A program made the translations under genes and the position numbers. The notes beneath the pieces were generated by a model. The model worked only from the letters and a program-made list of their open reading frames with translations, was not told where the DNA came from and did not search any database. DNA of 64,000 bases, taken from contig NZ_BMVV01000028.1 in the NCBI RefSeq assembly GCF_014650895.1, positions 36,235-100,234 on the forward strand, written 5' to 3'. Shown here in pieces: positions 33,374-40,824 of this stretch (position 1 is the stretch's first letter; each line of letters opens with the position of its first letter). Origin of the DNA: Streptomyces omiyaensis (GTDB lineage: Bacteria; Actinomycetota; Actinomycetes; Streptomycetales; Streptomycetaceae).

Positions 33374-34269
33374 CGTACGTCTCCGACACCACCCCGCCGA
33401 CTCCCGGCGCCGACCGGACCCCCCACGCCCCGCGCCCCACGCGCGCGTGGCTCCCCAGGCCCACCACCCCGCCGGCCCCCACCGCACCGGCGACGCCCCC
33501 GGCCGAGGCCGCGCCCGGGCCGACGGACCTCACGACCGAGCCCGCGCAGCCGACCGAGCCCGCGCACCCGACCGAGCCCGCGCAGCCGACGGACCCGGCG
33601 ACCGATCCGGACGAGCCGACCGATCCGGACGAGCCGACCGATCCGGCCGAGCGCGCAGAGCCGGCCGCGCCCGCCGAACCGACGGACCCCACGACCACGC
33701 CGGCCGAGTCGACCGCGCCCACCCATCCGGCCGGGCCGGCGGCCCCCGTCGAACCGACAGACCCCGTCGAACCGGCGGACCCCGTCGAGCCGACCGGGCC
33801 GGCCGCGCCCGCAGAGTCCACCGCGCCCCCTGCGCCCACCGCGCCGACCGAGCCCGTCGTCTCCGTGACGGCGGCCCCTGCCCGGCCCGTGACGGCGTCC
33901 CCCGGCCCGCCCGTGGAGCCGGTCCGGCCGCCCGTCTCCCCCGGCCCCCGCGTCCTGGCCCCCTTCGTGGACTCGCCCGCCGCCGTCGCGGCGCCGGGAG
34001 CCGCCGGGGCCGGCGCGGAGGCGGGCGACCGGCCGCGCGTCGGGACCGTGTCCCTCCCGGAGGGATCCCGGGCCACCGGGCGCCGGCGCCACGAGCTGCC
34101 CATGGTCCGCGCCGTGCGCCTCGGAGCCGCCCCGGAGGCGCCGCCGCCCGCACCGGGCGGGGCCCCCGCGCCGCCCGCCGCCGTCACCCCCGTGCCCCTG
34201 CCCCTCCACCGGGCCGCCGGCACCGCAGCCGTACCGAACGAGAGCCGTACCGAGGAGCCCCAGCCGTGA
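33370..34269 (+). CDS. Pro/Thr/Glu-rich repetitive protein within the condensin-like operon
   Basis: 299 residues. About residues 20-190 are low complexity: PTEPAQ and PTDPDE hexapeptide repeats encoded by two 18-bp tandem repeats, then longer EPTDPVEPA-type repeats. The last 80 residues are more normal and contain RATGRRRHELPMVRAVRLG, a basic motif that could be a docking peptide. GTG start overlaps the upstream stop and TGA overlaps the next GTG, so it is translated with the complex. A disordered linker or docking subunit is possible; no homologous domain is recognised. Known MukBEF or Jet systems do not carry such a gene. Confidence 0.65.
   Translation: MTYVSDTTPPTPGADRTPHAPRPTRAWLPRPTTPPAPTAPATPPAEAAPGPTDLTTEPAQPTEPAHPTEPAQPTDPATDPDEPTDPDEPTDPAERAEPAAPAEPTDPTTTPAESTAPTHPAGPAAPVEPTDPVEPADPVEPTGPAAPAESTAPPAPTAPTEPVVSVTAAPARPVTASPGPPVEPVRPPVSPGPRVLAPFVDSPAAVAAPGAAGAGAEAGDRPRVGTVSLPEGSRATGRRRHELPMVRAVRLGAAPEAPPPAPGGAPAPPAAVTPVPLPLHRAAGTAAVPNESRTEEPQP
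33535..33636. repeat. Two adjacent 18-bp tandem repeats in the Pro-rich gene
   Basis: Three copies of ACCGAGCCCGCGCAGCCG at 33535, 33553 and 33571 (one with a base change), then two copies of ACCGATCCGGACGAGCCG at 33601 and 33619. All are in frame (6 codons), so length can vary without frameshift. Confidence 0.9.
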
Positions 34270-35198
34270 GCGACAACGCCGTCCAGCACACCGCGTACTC
34301 CGAGCACGCCGAGTACGCGGACGCGTGGAGCGAGCAGGAGTCCCCCCGGCCCCAGGCCCCGGCCCCCGCGCACGCCGCCGTGACCCCCGCCGACGCCGCC
34401 GACGCCGCCCGGCTCGTCTCCTTCGGGCTCCAGCCGAAGCTGCTGCCCGCCCGGGACGCCGAGTACGCCGAGCTGCTCCGCCGCTACCGGGAGGACCCCG
34501 CCTTCGCCCGGCTCGCCGACGCCGTCGCGACCGGCCTCGGCCTGATCGTCCTGGAGGTCTCCCCGCGCGCCGGCATGGCCGTCACCGCCGGCGAGGACTC
34601 CGTCTTCGCCGTCCGCATGGGCGACTACGCCCGCCGCGCCGCCACCGACTCCGCCGACCGCTTCCTGCACGGCCTCGCCCACCTCGCTGTCGCCGCCATG
34701 GCGTTCCCGCGCCCCGAGGACCTCGCCGACGACGCGTACATCGGCCGCCTCACCGTCAACGGCGTGGACTCCTTCGTCCGCCAGGCCTGCCTCCGCCTGG
34801 AGCAGCGCGCCGAGGAGGAGGGCGAGAACACCGACCCCGCCTCCGACGCCCCCGGCCTGGAGGCCGCGTGGCGCGTCTGGTCCCGCCGCTCCACCACCGG
34901 CGCCACCAAGGACGCCCGCCGCCTCGCCGGCTCCACCACCGGCATCGTCGCCAAGGCCGTGGCCTTCCTCACCGACTCCGGCTTCCTCCAGCGCACCGGC
35001 GACGAGAACGGCGGCTCCTACCGCACCACCGCCCGCTACCAGCTCCAGGTCCGCGACATGGCCGGATCCGCCGCCCTGACCGAACTCCTCGACCTCGGGA
35101 TCGTCCCCGTCAGCGACGGCACCGCCACCCTCGTCCCGCCGCCCGAGGGCGACGACCTGGACCTCGTCGCCGACGCCGGCCTGCCCTTCCACGCGTAA
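34266..35198 (+). CDS. MukE/JetB-like subunit of a condensin-like complex (inferred)
   Basis: 310 residues. After an acidic, Pro/Ala-rich N-terminus of about 50 residues comes a compact alpha/beta domain (LLRRYREDPAFARLADAVATGLGLIVLEVS) and a winged-helix-like C-terminal half (ARRLAGSTTGIVAKAVAFLTDSGFLQRTGDENGGSYRTTARYQLQVRD). Tandem winged helices are what MukE/JetB subunits use to hold kleisin and head. GTG overlaps the previous stop; the ATPase gene starts 95 bases downstream. The assignment rests on size, order and fold pattern. Confidence 0.6.
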   Translation: MSDNAVQHTAYSEHAEYADAWSEQESPRPQAPAPAHAAVTPADAADAARLVSFGLQPKLLPARDAEYAELLRRYREDPAFARLADAVATGLGLIVLEVSPRAGMAVTAGEDSVFAVRMGDYARRAATDSADRFLHGLAHLAVAAMAFPRPEDLADDAYIGRLTVNGVDSFVRQACLRLEQRAEEEGENTDPASDAPGLEAAWRVWSRRSTTGATKDARRLAGSTTGIVAKAVAFLTDSGFLQRTGDENGGSYRTTARYQLQVRDMAGSAALTELLDLGIVPVSDGTATLVPPPEGDDLDLVADAGLPFHA

Positions 35199-35293
35199 CC
35201 GCACCGCCCCGCCGCGCCCCGCCCCCGCACGGGCGCCGCACCCCGTCCGCGCCACCGAACTCCCCGAGCACGAGAGCACGAGAGTCCCTCGCC

Positions 35294-38200
35294 ATGTACG
35301 AGCTGTCCCGGGTCCGCCTCTACTCCATCGGCCCCGCCGGCGCCCGCTACGCCGACACCGTCCTGGACCTGCGCGGCGTCGGCGCCCCCGTGCCGAACCC
35401 CGCCCCCACCCAGGCGGAGTTCTTCGAGGAGGAGCCCGTCGGCCCGCCGCGCCGCCCCGCCCCCGCGGGCGTGCTCTTCCTGGAGAACGGCGGCGGCAAG
35501 TCCGTCCTCCTCAAGCTGATCTTCTCGGTGATGCTCCCCGGCCACCGCAACACGCTCGGCGGCGCCAGCTCCGGCGTGCTCCGCAAGTTCCTGCTCGCCG
35601 ACGACTGCGGCCACGTCGCCCTGGAGTGGCAGCACACCCTCACCGGCGAACTCGTCGTCGTCGGCAAGGTCAGCGAGTGGCGCGGCCGCCAGGTCTCCAA
35701 CGACCCGCGGAAGTTCGCGGAGGCCTGGTACTCCTTCCGCCCGGGCCCCGGTCTCAGCCTGGACAACCTGCCGGTCGCCGAGTCGAACGCGGTCCGTCCC
35801 GCCGCCGAGGGCGCCTCCGGCGCCTCCGGCCGCCGCCGCACCATGAAGGGCTTCCGCGACGCCCTCACCGAGGCCGGCAAGGCCTACCCGCACCTCGACG
35901 TGGTGTGGGAGGAGATCCACGACCGCTGGAACGAGCACCTCGGCGAGCTCGGACTCGACCCCGAACTCTTCCGCTACCAGCGCGAGATGAACGCCGACGA
36001 GGGAGAGGCCGCCGGCCTCTTCGCGGTCAAGAAGGACTCCGACTTCACCGACCTCCTCCTCCGCGCGGTCACCGACACCCGGGACACCGACGGCCTCGCC
36101 GACCTCGTCGGCGGCTTCGGCAACAAGCTCGGCCGCCGTGCCGAGCTCACCGCCGAACGCGACTTCACCGCCGGCTCCGTCGACCTCCTCACCCGCATCG
36201 TCGACGCGGCCGGAACCCGCTCCCGCGCGCGCGAGGTGCACACCGCCGCCGAACGCCGCACCCGGGGCCTCGCCCGCCGCCTCTCCGGCCGCGCCGCCGG
36301 GGAACGGGCCCGCGCCGCCGAGCTGGCCCAGCAGGTCACCTCCGCGGGCCACGCCGTCTCCGACGCCGAGACGGCCCGCGAGCGCAGCGCCCTCATCGCC
36401 GCCGAACTCGCCTACCGGCACGCCTCCCTGGCGCTCGGCGCCGCCGAGAAGGGCGCCGCCTCCCAGCGCCGCGAGCTCATCGAGGCCCGCACCCTGCACT
36501 CCGCCTGGCAGGCCGCCGAGTCGGTGCTCCGCCACCGTGCGGCCGGCGACCGCTCCGCGCGCGTGGCCGCCGCCATCCGCGAGGCCGAGCGCGACGCGGC
36601 CCCCGCCCTCGCCGCCCGCGCCGAGGCCGCCGCCGACCTCGTCCGCGCCCTCGCCGCCGCCGCCGAGGAGGGCGAGCGCCACGCCGCCGAGGAGGAGGAA
36701 CGGTCCACCACCCTCCAGGAGGCCGGCGAGGCCGCCCACCGGGACGCCACCGCCGCCGCCACCGAGGCCCAGCGCGCCCGCAGCGAGGCCGGCCACCTGC
36801 GCCAGCGCCTCGCCGAGGTCGAGCAGGAGACCGCCGAGGCCGTACGGGCCGGCTGGCTCGACGACAGCGCCCCCGACGCCGACCCGGCGCGCGCCGCCCT
36901 CGCCGCCGCCGACGCCGAGAAGACCGCCGTCGCCGCCTGGGACGCCGCCCGCGAAACGGCCCGCGCCGCCGGCGACCGGGCCCGCGAGACCGCCGCCGCC
37001 GAGGCCCGCGCCGAACTCGCCGCCGCCCGCGCCGCCGACGCCGCCGAGGCCGCCGGCAACGCCTACGACGCCGAACGCCGCGCCGCCGAGGCACTGGCCG
37101 CCGAGGAACGCCTCGCCGAGCTGCTCGGCCTGCCCGGCGCCGGCTCCCCGCTCCCCGGGCAGCGCGCCGCCGCTGCCGCCGGCGAGGCCCCCGCCGACGA
37201 GCCCGACGCCCGGGCGCCGCTCTCCGTCACCGACGTCGACCGCTACGCCGAGGAACTGCGCCGCCTCCTCGACGGCGCCGTCACCTCCGCCGAGCGCCAG
37301 CTCTTCGACCTGCGCACGGCCGCCGCCGACGACTCCCGGATCCTCGGCGCCCTCGGCGACGGCGGCCTGCTGCCGCCCGGCCCCGACGTCCTCGCCACCG
37401 TCGAGTTCCTCGGCGAGCAGGGCATCCCGGCCCTCCCCGGCTGGCGCTACCTCGCCCAGTCCGTCGACCCCGCCGACCACGCGCGCGTGCTCGCGGCCCG
37501 CCCCGAGCTCGTCGACGGCGTCGTCATCACCGACGCCGTCTCGTACGGCCGCGCCCGCGAGGTCCTCGGCTCGGCCGCCCTGCTGCCCCGCTCCGCCGTC
37601 GCCGTCGGCACCGCCGCCGCCCTCCTCGCCCCCGTACCGGCCCAGGACGCGGGCGACGACACCGGGGTCTTCCTCGTGCCGCCGAACCCGGCCATGCACG
37701 ACGAGCACGCCGCCGACGAGGAGCGGCAGGCGCTGCGCGCCCGCGCCGCCGCCCGGGACGAGGAGATCCGCGCCCTCGCCGCCCGTCTCGCCGGCGACCG
37801 CGCGCTGGCCGCCCGGATCGGCGCCTGGCGCGCCGACTGCCCGCCCGGCATGCTCGCCGAGCTCGCGGCCGTCGCCGCCACCGCCCGCGAGTCCGCCGAG
37901 GCCGCCGGCCGCGTCCTCGAAGAGGCCCGTGCCGCGCGCGCCGAGACCGAGGAGACCGCCGCGGAGGCGCTCGCGGCCCGCGACGAGCGGCAGGAGGCCG
38001 CCCAGCGCGCCCGACGGGCCGCCGACGCCCTCGCCGGCCTCGCCTTCCGGCTCCGGGAGCGCTCCGCCTGGCAGGCCAAGCTCCGCGAGCTCGCCGACGA
38101 CGCCGCCGAGGCCGAGGCCCGCGCCCAGACCTGCCTGGAGCGCGCGCGTGCCGCCGACGAGGACCGCCGGGCCGCCCAGCGCGCCGCCGACGACGCCCAC

Positions 38201-39940
38201 CGCACCGCCCGCGCGCTGCGCGCCGAGCGCGCCGAGATCGCCGGTGCCCCCGAGCAGCTGCCGGACGGGGACGCCGCCGCGCCCCGCGCCGCGCTTCCCA
38301 CCCTCCGCGAGGCCTACCGGGCCGCCTCCCAGGTCTACGAGAAGGTCGGCGTCGGCGCCGACCTGCGCGCCGAGCAGGCCCGCGCCGAGAGCGACGAGTC
38401 CGCCGCCCTCGCCGAGCTGGACCGGCTCACCAACAAGGTCCGCACCCGCGCCGAGCAGCTCCTGGAGTCCACCGACGGCGCCGACGGCCCGTCCCGCCAG
38501 GCGGCCGCGGCCCGCGCCGAGGCCCTGGTGCAGATGCTGGAGTCCCGCGCCTCCGAGGCGAGCGAGAAGCTCGGCCGGCTGCGCGGCGAGGCCGAGCGCC
38601 TCGCCCCCGAGGACGGCGGGGCCCACACCGAGCTGCCGGAGGAGCTGGTCCCGGCCGACGCCGACCGTGCGCAGGCCCTGCTGCGGACCGCGAGCACCGA
38701 GCTCGCCGCCCGCAGCGACGCCCTGGACGCGGCCCGCGCCGCCCACGCGGGGCTGCTGCGCGACCACCGGGCCGCCGAGGACGGCGCCGGCGGCTTCGAC
38801 GAGACGGCCGCGCTCCTGCGCGACCTGCTGCGCGACCACGCGGAGGAGGAGCAGGAGGAGCAGGAGCCGTACCCCGGCACCCTGGAGGAGGCCCGGAACA
38901 CGGCCGGCGAGGCCCGGCGGGCGCTGCGCGCCTGCACCGCCGAGCTGTCCGCCGCCGACGCCGCCGTCCGCGAGGCGAGCGACATCCTCGTCCGGCACGC
39001 CAACTCGACCCGCTACGAGCAGGTCCGCACCCCCGCCCGCCAGCAGATCCGCGAACTGCCCGCCTCCGCGCTGCCCGAGCACGCCGCCAAGTGGGCCGAG
39101 GCCTTCGCGCCCCGGCTCCGCGTCCTCACCGACGAGCTGGCCCAGCTGGAGCGCAACCGCGACTCGATCGTGGACCGGCTCCGCGGCCTGGTGGAGACCT
39201 CGCTCGCCACCCTCCGTTCCGCCCAGCGGCTCTCCCGGCTCCCCGAGGGGCTGGGGGAGTGGTCGGGTCAGGAGTTCCTGCGGATCCGCTTCGAGGAGCC
39301 GGACCAGGCGACCCTGACCGAGCGGCTCGGCGAGGTCGTCGACGAGGCGACCCGAGCCGCCGTCAGGAAGAACTCCGACCTGCGCCGTGACGGCATGTCA
39401 CTGCTGCTGCGCGGGGTGCAGGCGGCGCTCGAACCCAAGGGCATCGCCGTCGAGATCCTGAAGCCGGACGCGGTGCTGCGCGCCGAGCGGGTGCCGGTCG
39501 GGCAGATGGGCGACGTCTTCTCCGGCGGGCAGCTGCTCACCGCGGCCATCGCCCTGTACTGCACGATGGCGGCGCTGCGCTCCAACGACCGGGGGCGCGA
39601 CAAGCACCGGCACGCGGGCACGCTCTTCCTCGACAACCCGATCGGCCGGGCCAACGCCACGTACCTCCTGGAGCTCCAGCGGGCCGTGTCGGACGCGCTC
39701 GGCGTCCAGCTGCTGTACACCACGGGCCTGTTCGACACGACGGCGCTCGCGGAGTTCCCGCTGGTGATCCGGCTGCGCAACGACGCCGACCTGAGGGCCG
39801 GACTGAAGTACATCAGCGTCGAGGAGCACCTGCGCCCGGGTCTGCCGCAGCCGACCGCCGAGGGCGAGACGATCCACGGCGAGATCACGGCGACCCGGAT
39901 GTTCCGCCGCCACCAGGAGGAACCCCCGCCGGCGCCGTAG
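35294..39940 (+). CDS. SMC/MukB-like coiled-coil ATPase (1548 aa)
   Basis: Large SMC-type protein. N-terminal head with Walker A-like FLENGGGKSVLLK (Lys69), long Ala/Arg/Glu-rich coiled coil about residues 300-620, a globular hinge-like domain about 640-830 (DDSRILGALGDGGLLPPGPDVLATVEFL), a second coiled coil about 830-1370, and C-terminal head with signature SGGQ (1410-1413) and Walker B TLFLDNP (Asp1447). The residue after the Walker B Asp is Asn1448, where most SMC/ABC enzymes have the catalytic Glu. The C-terminus has QLLYTTGLFDTTALAEFPLVIRL. Predicted DNA-loading or loop-extruding motor of the complex with the three genes upstream. Start ATG at 35294. Confidence 0.8.
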   Translation: MYELSRVRLYSIGPAGARYADTVLDLRGVGAPVPNPAPTQAEFFEEEPVGPPRRPAPAGVLFLENGGGKSVLLKLIFSVMLPGHRNTLGGASSGVLRKFLLADDCGHVALEWQHTLTGELVVVGKVSEWRGRQVSNDPRKFAEAWYSFRPGPGLSLDNLPVAESNAVRPAAEGASGASGRRRTMKGFRDALTEAGKAYPHLDVVWEEIHDRWNEHLGELGLDPELFRYQREMNADEGEAAGLFAVKKDSDFTDLLLRAVTDTRDTDGLADLVGGFGNKLGRRAELTAERDFTAGSVDLLTRIVDAAGTRSRAREVHTAAERRTRGLARRLSGRAAGERARAAELAQQVTSAGHAVSDAETARERSALIAAELAYRHASLALGAAEKGAASQRRELIEARTLHSAWQAAESVLRHRAAGDRSARVAAAIREAERDAAPALAARAEAAADLVRALAAAAEEGERHAAEEEERSTTLQEAGEAAHRDATAAATEAQRARSEAGHLRQRLAEVEQETAEAVRAGWLDDSAPDADPARAALAAADAEKTAVAAWDAARETARAAGDRARETAAAEARAELAAARAADAAEAAGNAYDAERRAAEALAAEERLAELLGLPGAGSPLPGQRAAAAAGEAPADEPDARAPLSVTDVDRYAEELRRLLDGAVTSAERQLFDLRTAAADDSRILGALGDGGLLPPGPDVLATVEFLGEQGIPALPGWRYLAQSVDPADHARVLAARPELVDGVVITDAVSYGRAREVLGSAALLPRSAVAVGTAAALLAPVPAQDAGDDTGVFLVPPNPAMHDEHAADEERQALRARAAARDEEIRALAARLAGDRALAARIGAWRADCPPGMLAELAAVAATARESAEAAGRVLEEARAARAETEETAAEALAARDERQEAAQRARRAADALAGLAFRLRERSAWQAKLRELADDAAEAEARAQTCLERARAADEDRRAAQRAADDAHRTARALRAERAEIAGAPEQLPDGDAAAPRAALPTLREAYRAASQVYEKVGVGADLRAEQARAESDESAALAELDRLTNKVRTRAEQLLESTDGADGPSRQAAAARAEALVQMLESRASEASEKLGRLRGEAERLAPEDGGAHTELPEELVPADADRAQALLRTASTELAARSDALDAARAAHAGLLRDHRAAEDGAGGFDETAALLRDLLRDHAEEEQEEQEPYPGTLEEARNTAGEARRALRACTAELSAADAAVREASDILVRHANSTRYEQVRTPARQQIRELPASALPEHAAKWAEAFAPRLRVLTDELAQLERNRDSIVDRLRGLVETSLATLRSAQRLSRLPEGLGEWSGQEFLRIRFEEPDQATLTERLGEVVDEATRAAVRKNSDLRRDGMSLLLRGVQAALEPKGIAVEILKPDAVLRAERVPVGQMGDVFSGGQLLTAAIALYCTMAALRSNDRGRDKHRHAGTLFLDNPIGRANATYLLELQRAVSDALGVQLLYTTGLFDTTALAEFPLVIRLRNDADLRAGLKYISVEEHLRPGLPQPTAEGETIHGEITATRMFRRHQEEPPPAP

Positions 39941-39952
39941 CCCCGCCCCGCG

Positions 39953-39997
39953 GCACGGGGAAGGCCCGGACCCCGAGGGTCCGGGCCTTCCCCGTGC
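39953..39997. terminator. Bidirectional terminator after the condensin-like operon
   Basis: 21-bp perfect inverted repeat (arms 39953-39973 and 39977-39997, core GGGGAAGGCCCGGACCC) with a 3-base loop between convergent genes. Confidence 0.88.
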
Positions 39998-40011
39998 GTG
40001 CCGGGCCGACG

Positions 40012-40356
40012 TCAGGCGACCTGCTCCTCCGCGACCCGCTCGCGCCGCGCCTGGTAGGCGGTGCTGCTCGGTTCGGAGACCACGCCGTTGCGCTGCCGCC
40101 AGACCTGGCGGGTGATCCAGATGTCCAGCACGCTCCAGGTGGCCACCACGGTCGCGACCACGGCCGCGATCGTCATCGGATAGGCCAGCCACGACCCCGT
40201 CACCGAGGTGAGGAAGGCGACCAGGGCGAGGATGATCGTCACCGAGGTGATCATCACCGCCCGCACCGCCGCGTTCCGCACCGGATCCGGCATCCTCCGC
40301 AGCCCGTGCTCGTCCTCCACCCACAACTGACGCGCGGTCCGCGCCTCGTCATCCAT
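40012..40356 (-). CDS. Small membrane protein with two transmembrane segments
   Basis: 114 residues: cytoplasmic N-terminus (MDDEARTARQLWVEDEHGLRRMPD), hydrophobic segments at about 33-52 (ITSVTIILALVAFLTSVTG) and 55-80 (YPMTIAAVVATVVATWSVLDIWI), and a charged tail with RRERVAEEQVA. No family is recognised. The ATG at 40356 is chosen over GTG at 40374. Convergent with the SMC-like gene. Confidence 0.75.
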   Translation of the reverse strand: MDDEARTARQLWVEDEHGLRRMPDPVRNAAVRAVMITSVTIILALVAFLTSVTGSWLAYPMTIAAVVATVVATWSVLDIWITRQVWRQRNGVVSEPSSTAYQARRERVAEEQVA

Positions 40357-40587
40357 GTTCCGTCCACTCCCCACCGCACGACGCTCCCAGGGGGTGGCTG
40401 CCCGATTCCGGCGGTTCTACACCGTCTTCGCACCGCGCGAACGGCCGCTCCGCGCACCGCCCGTCTCCGGGCGGGCGTTCCCCCGTACTTCATGACGCTC
40501 CGGACAGGGAAAAGGTTTCCCCACTTCACCCGGCAACATGAACGGAACGAACGATTCCAGCCATTGCGCTCAGGGTGGGAAATTGCG

Positions 40588-40662
40588 CACTGTGACGTGT
40601 CCTGTGCCACAGTGGCCGATCCCAACTCCTGGAATACCAGGACATCTCATGATCAACGATCA
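40588..40662. promoter_or_regulatory. Cluster of three inverted repeats upstream of the conservon
   Basis: Within the 450-base gap before cvnA lie CACTGTG/CACAGTG (40588-40594 and 40608-40614), TCCTGG-AATA-CCAGGA (40627-40642) and TGATC-AAC-GATCA (40650-40662). A possible -10 TAGGCT follows at 40718. They look like a multi-site operator region. No gene is seen in 40357-40824. Confidence 0.5.
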
Positions 40663-40824
40663 CTCGACAGGCTGAAAATCGCCCAGACACACCTTCGAGA
40701 TGGTCGCGATGCAGTAGTAGGCTCGCGCCGCCGTTTGTTGAAACCGAAGGTTGACGCGCCGTGTTGACGCGGCGACGCCGTTCGAGGGACCTCCGTGGCC
40801 GCGGGGGCCGTACTGGGGGAGGCC

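Noticed and set aside
35036..39082. 1348-codon open frame on the minus strand across the SMC-like gene
   Set aside because: Gly/Val/Ala-rich shadow of a high-GC gene; it has no domain, ribosome-binding site or promoter, and the plus-strand gene has clear ATPase motifs.
31844..40356. A complete Wadjet (JetABCD) defence system
   Set aside because: No JetD/TOPRIM nuclease gene on either side and no diagnostic JetA or JetB motif; kept only as condensin-like.
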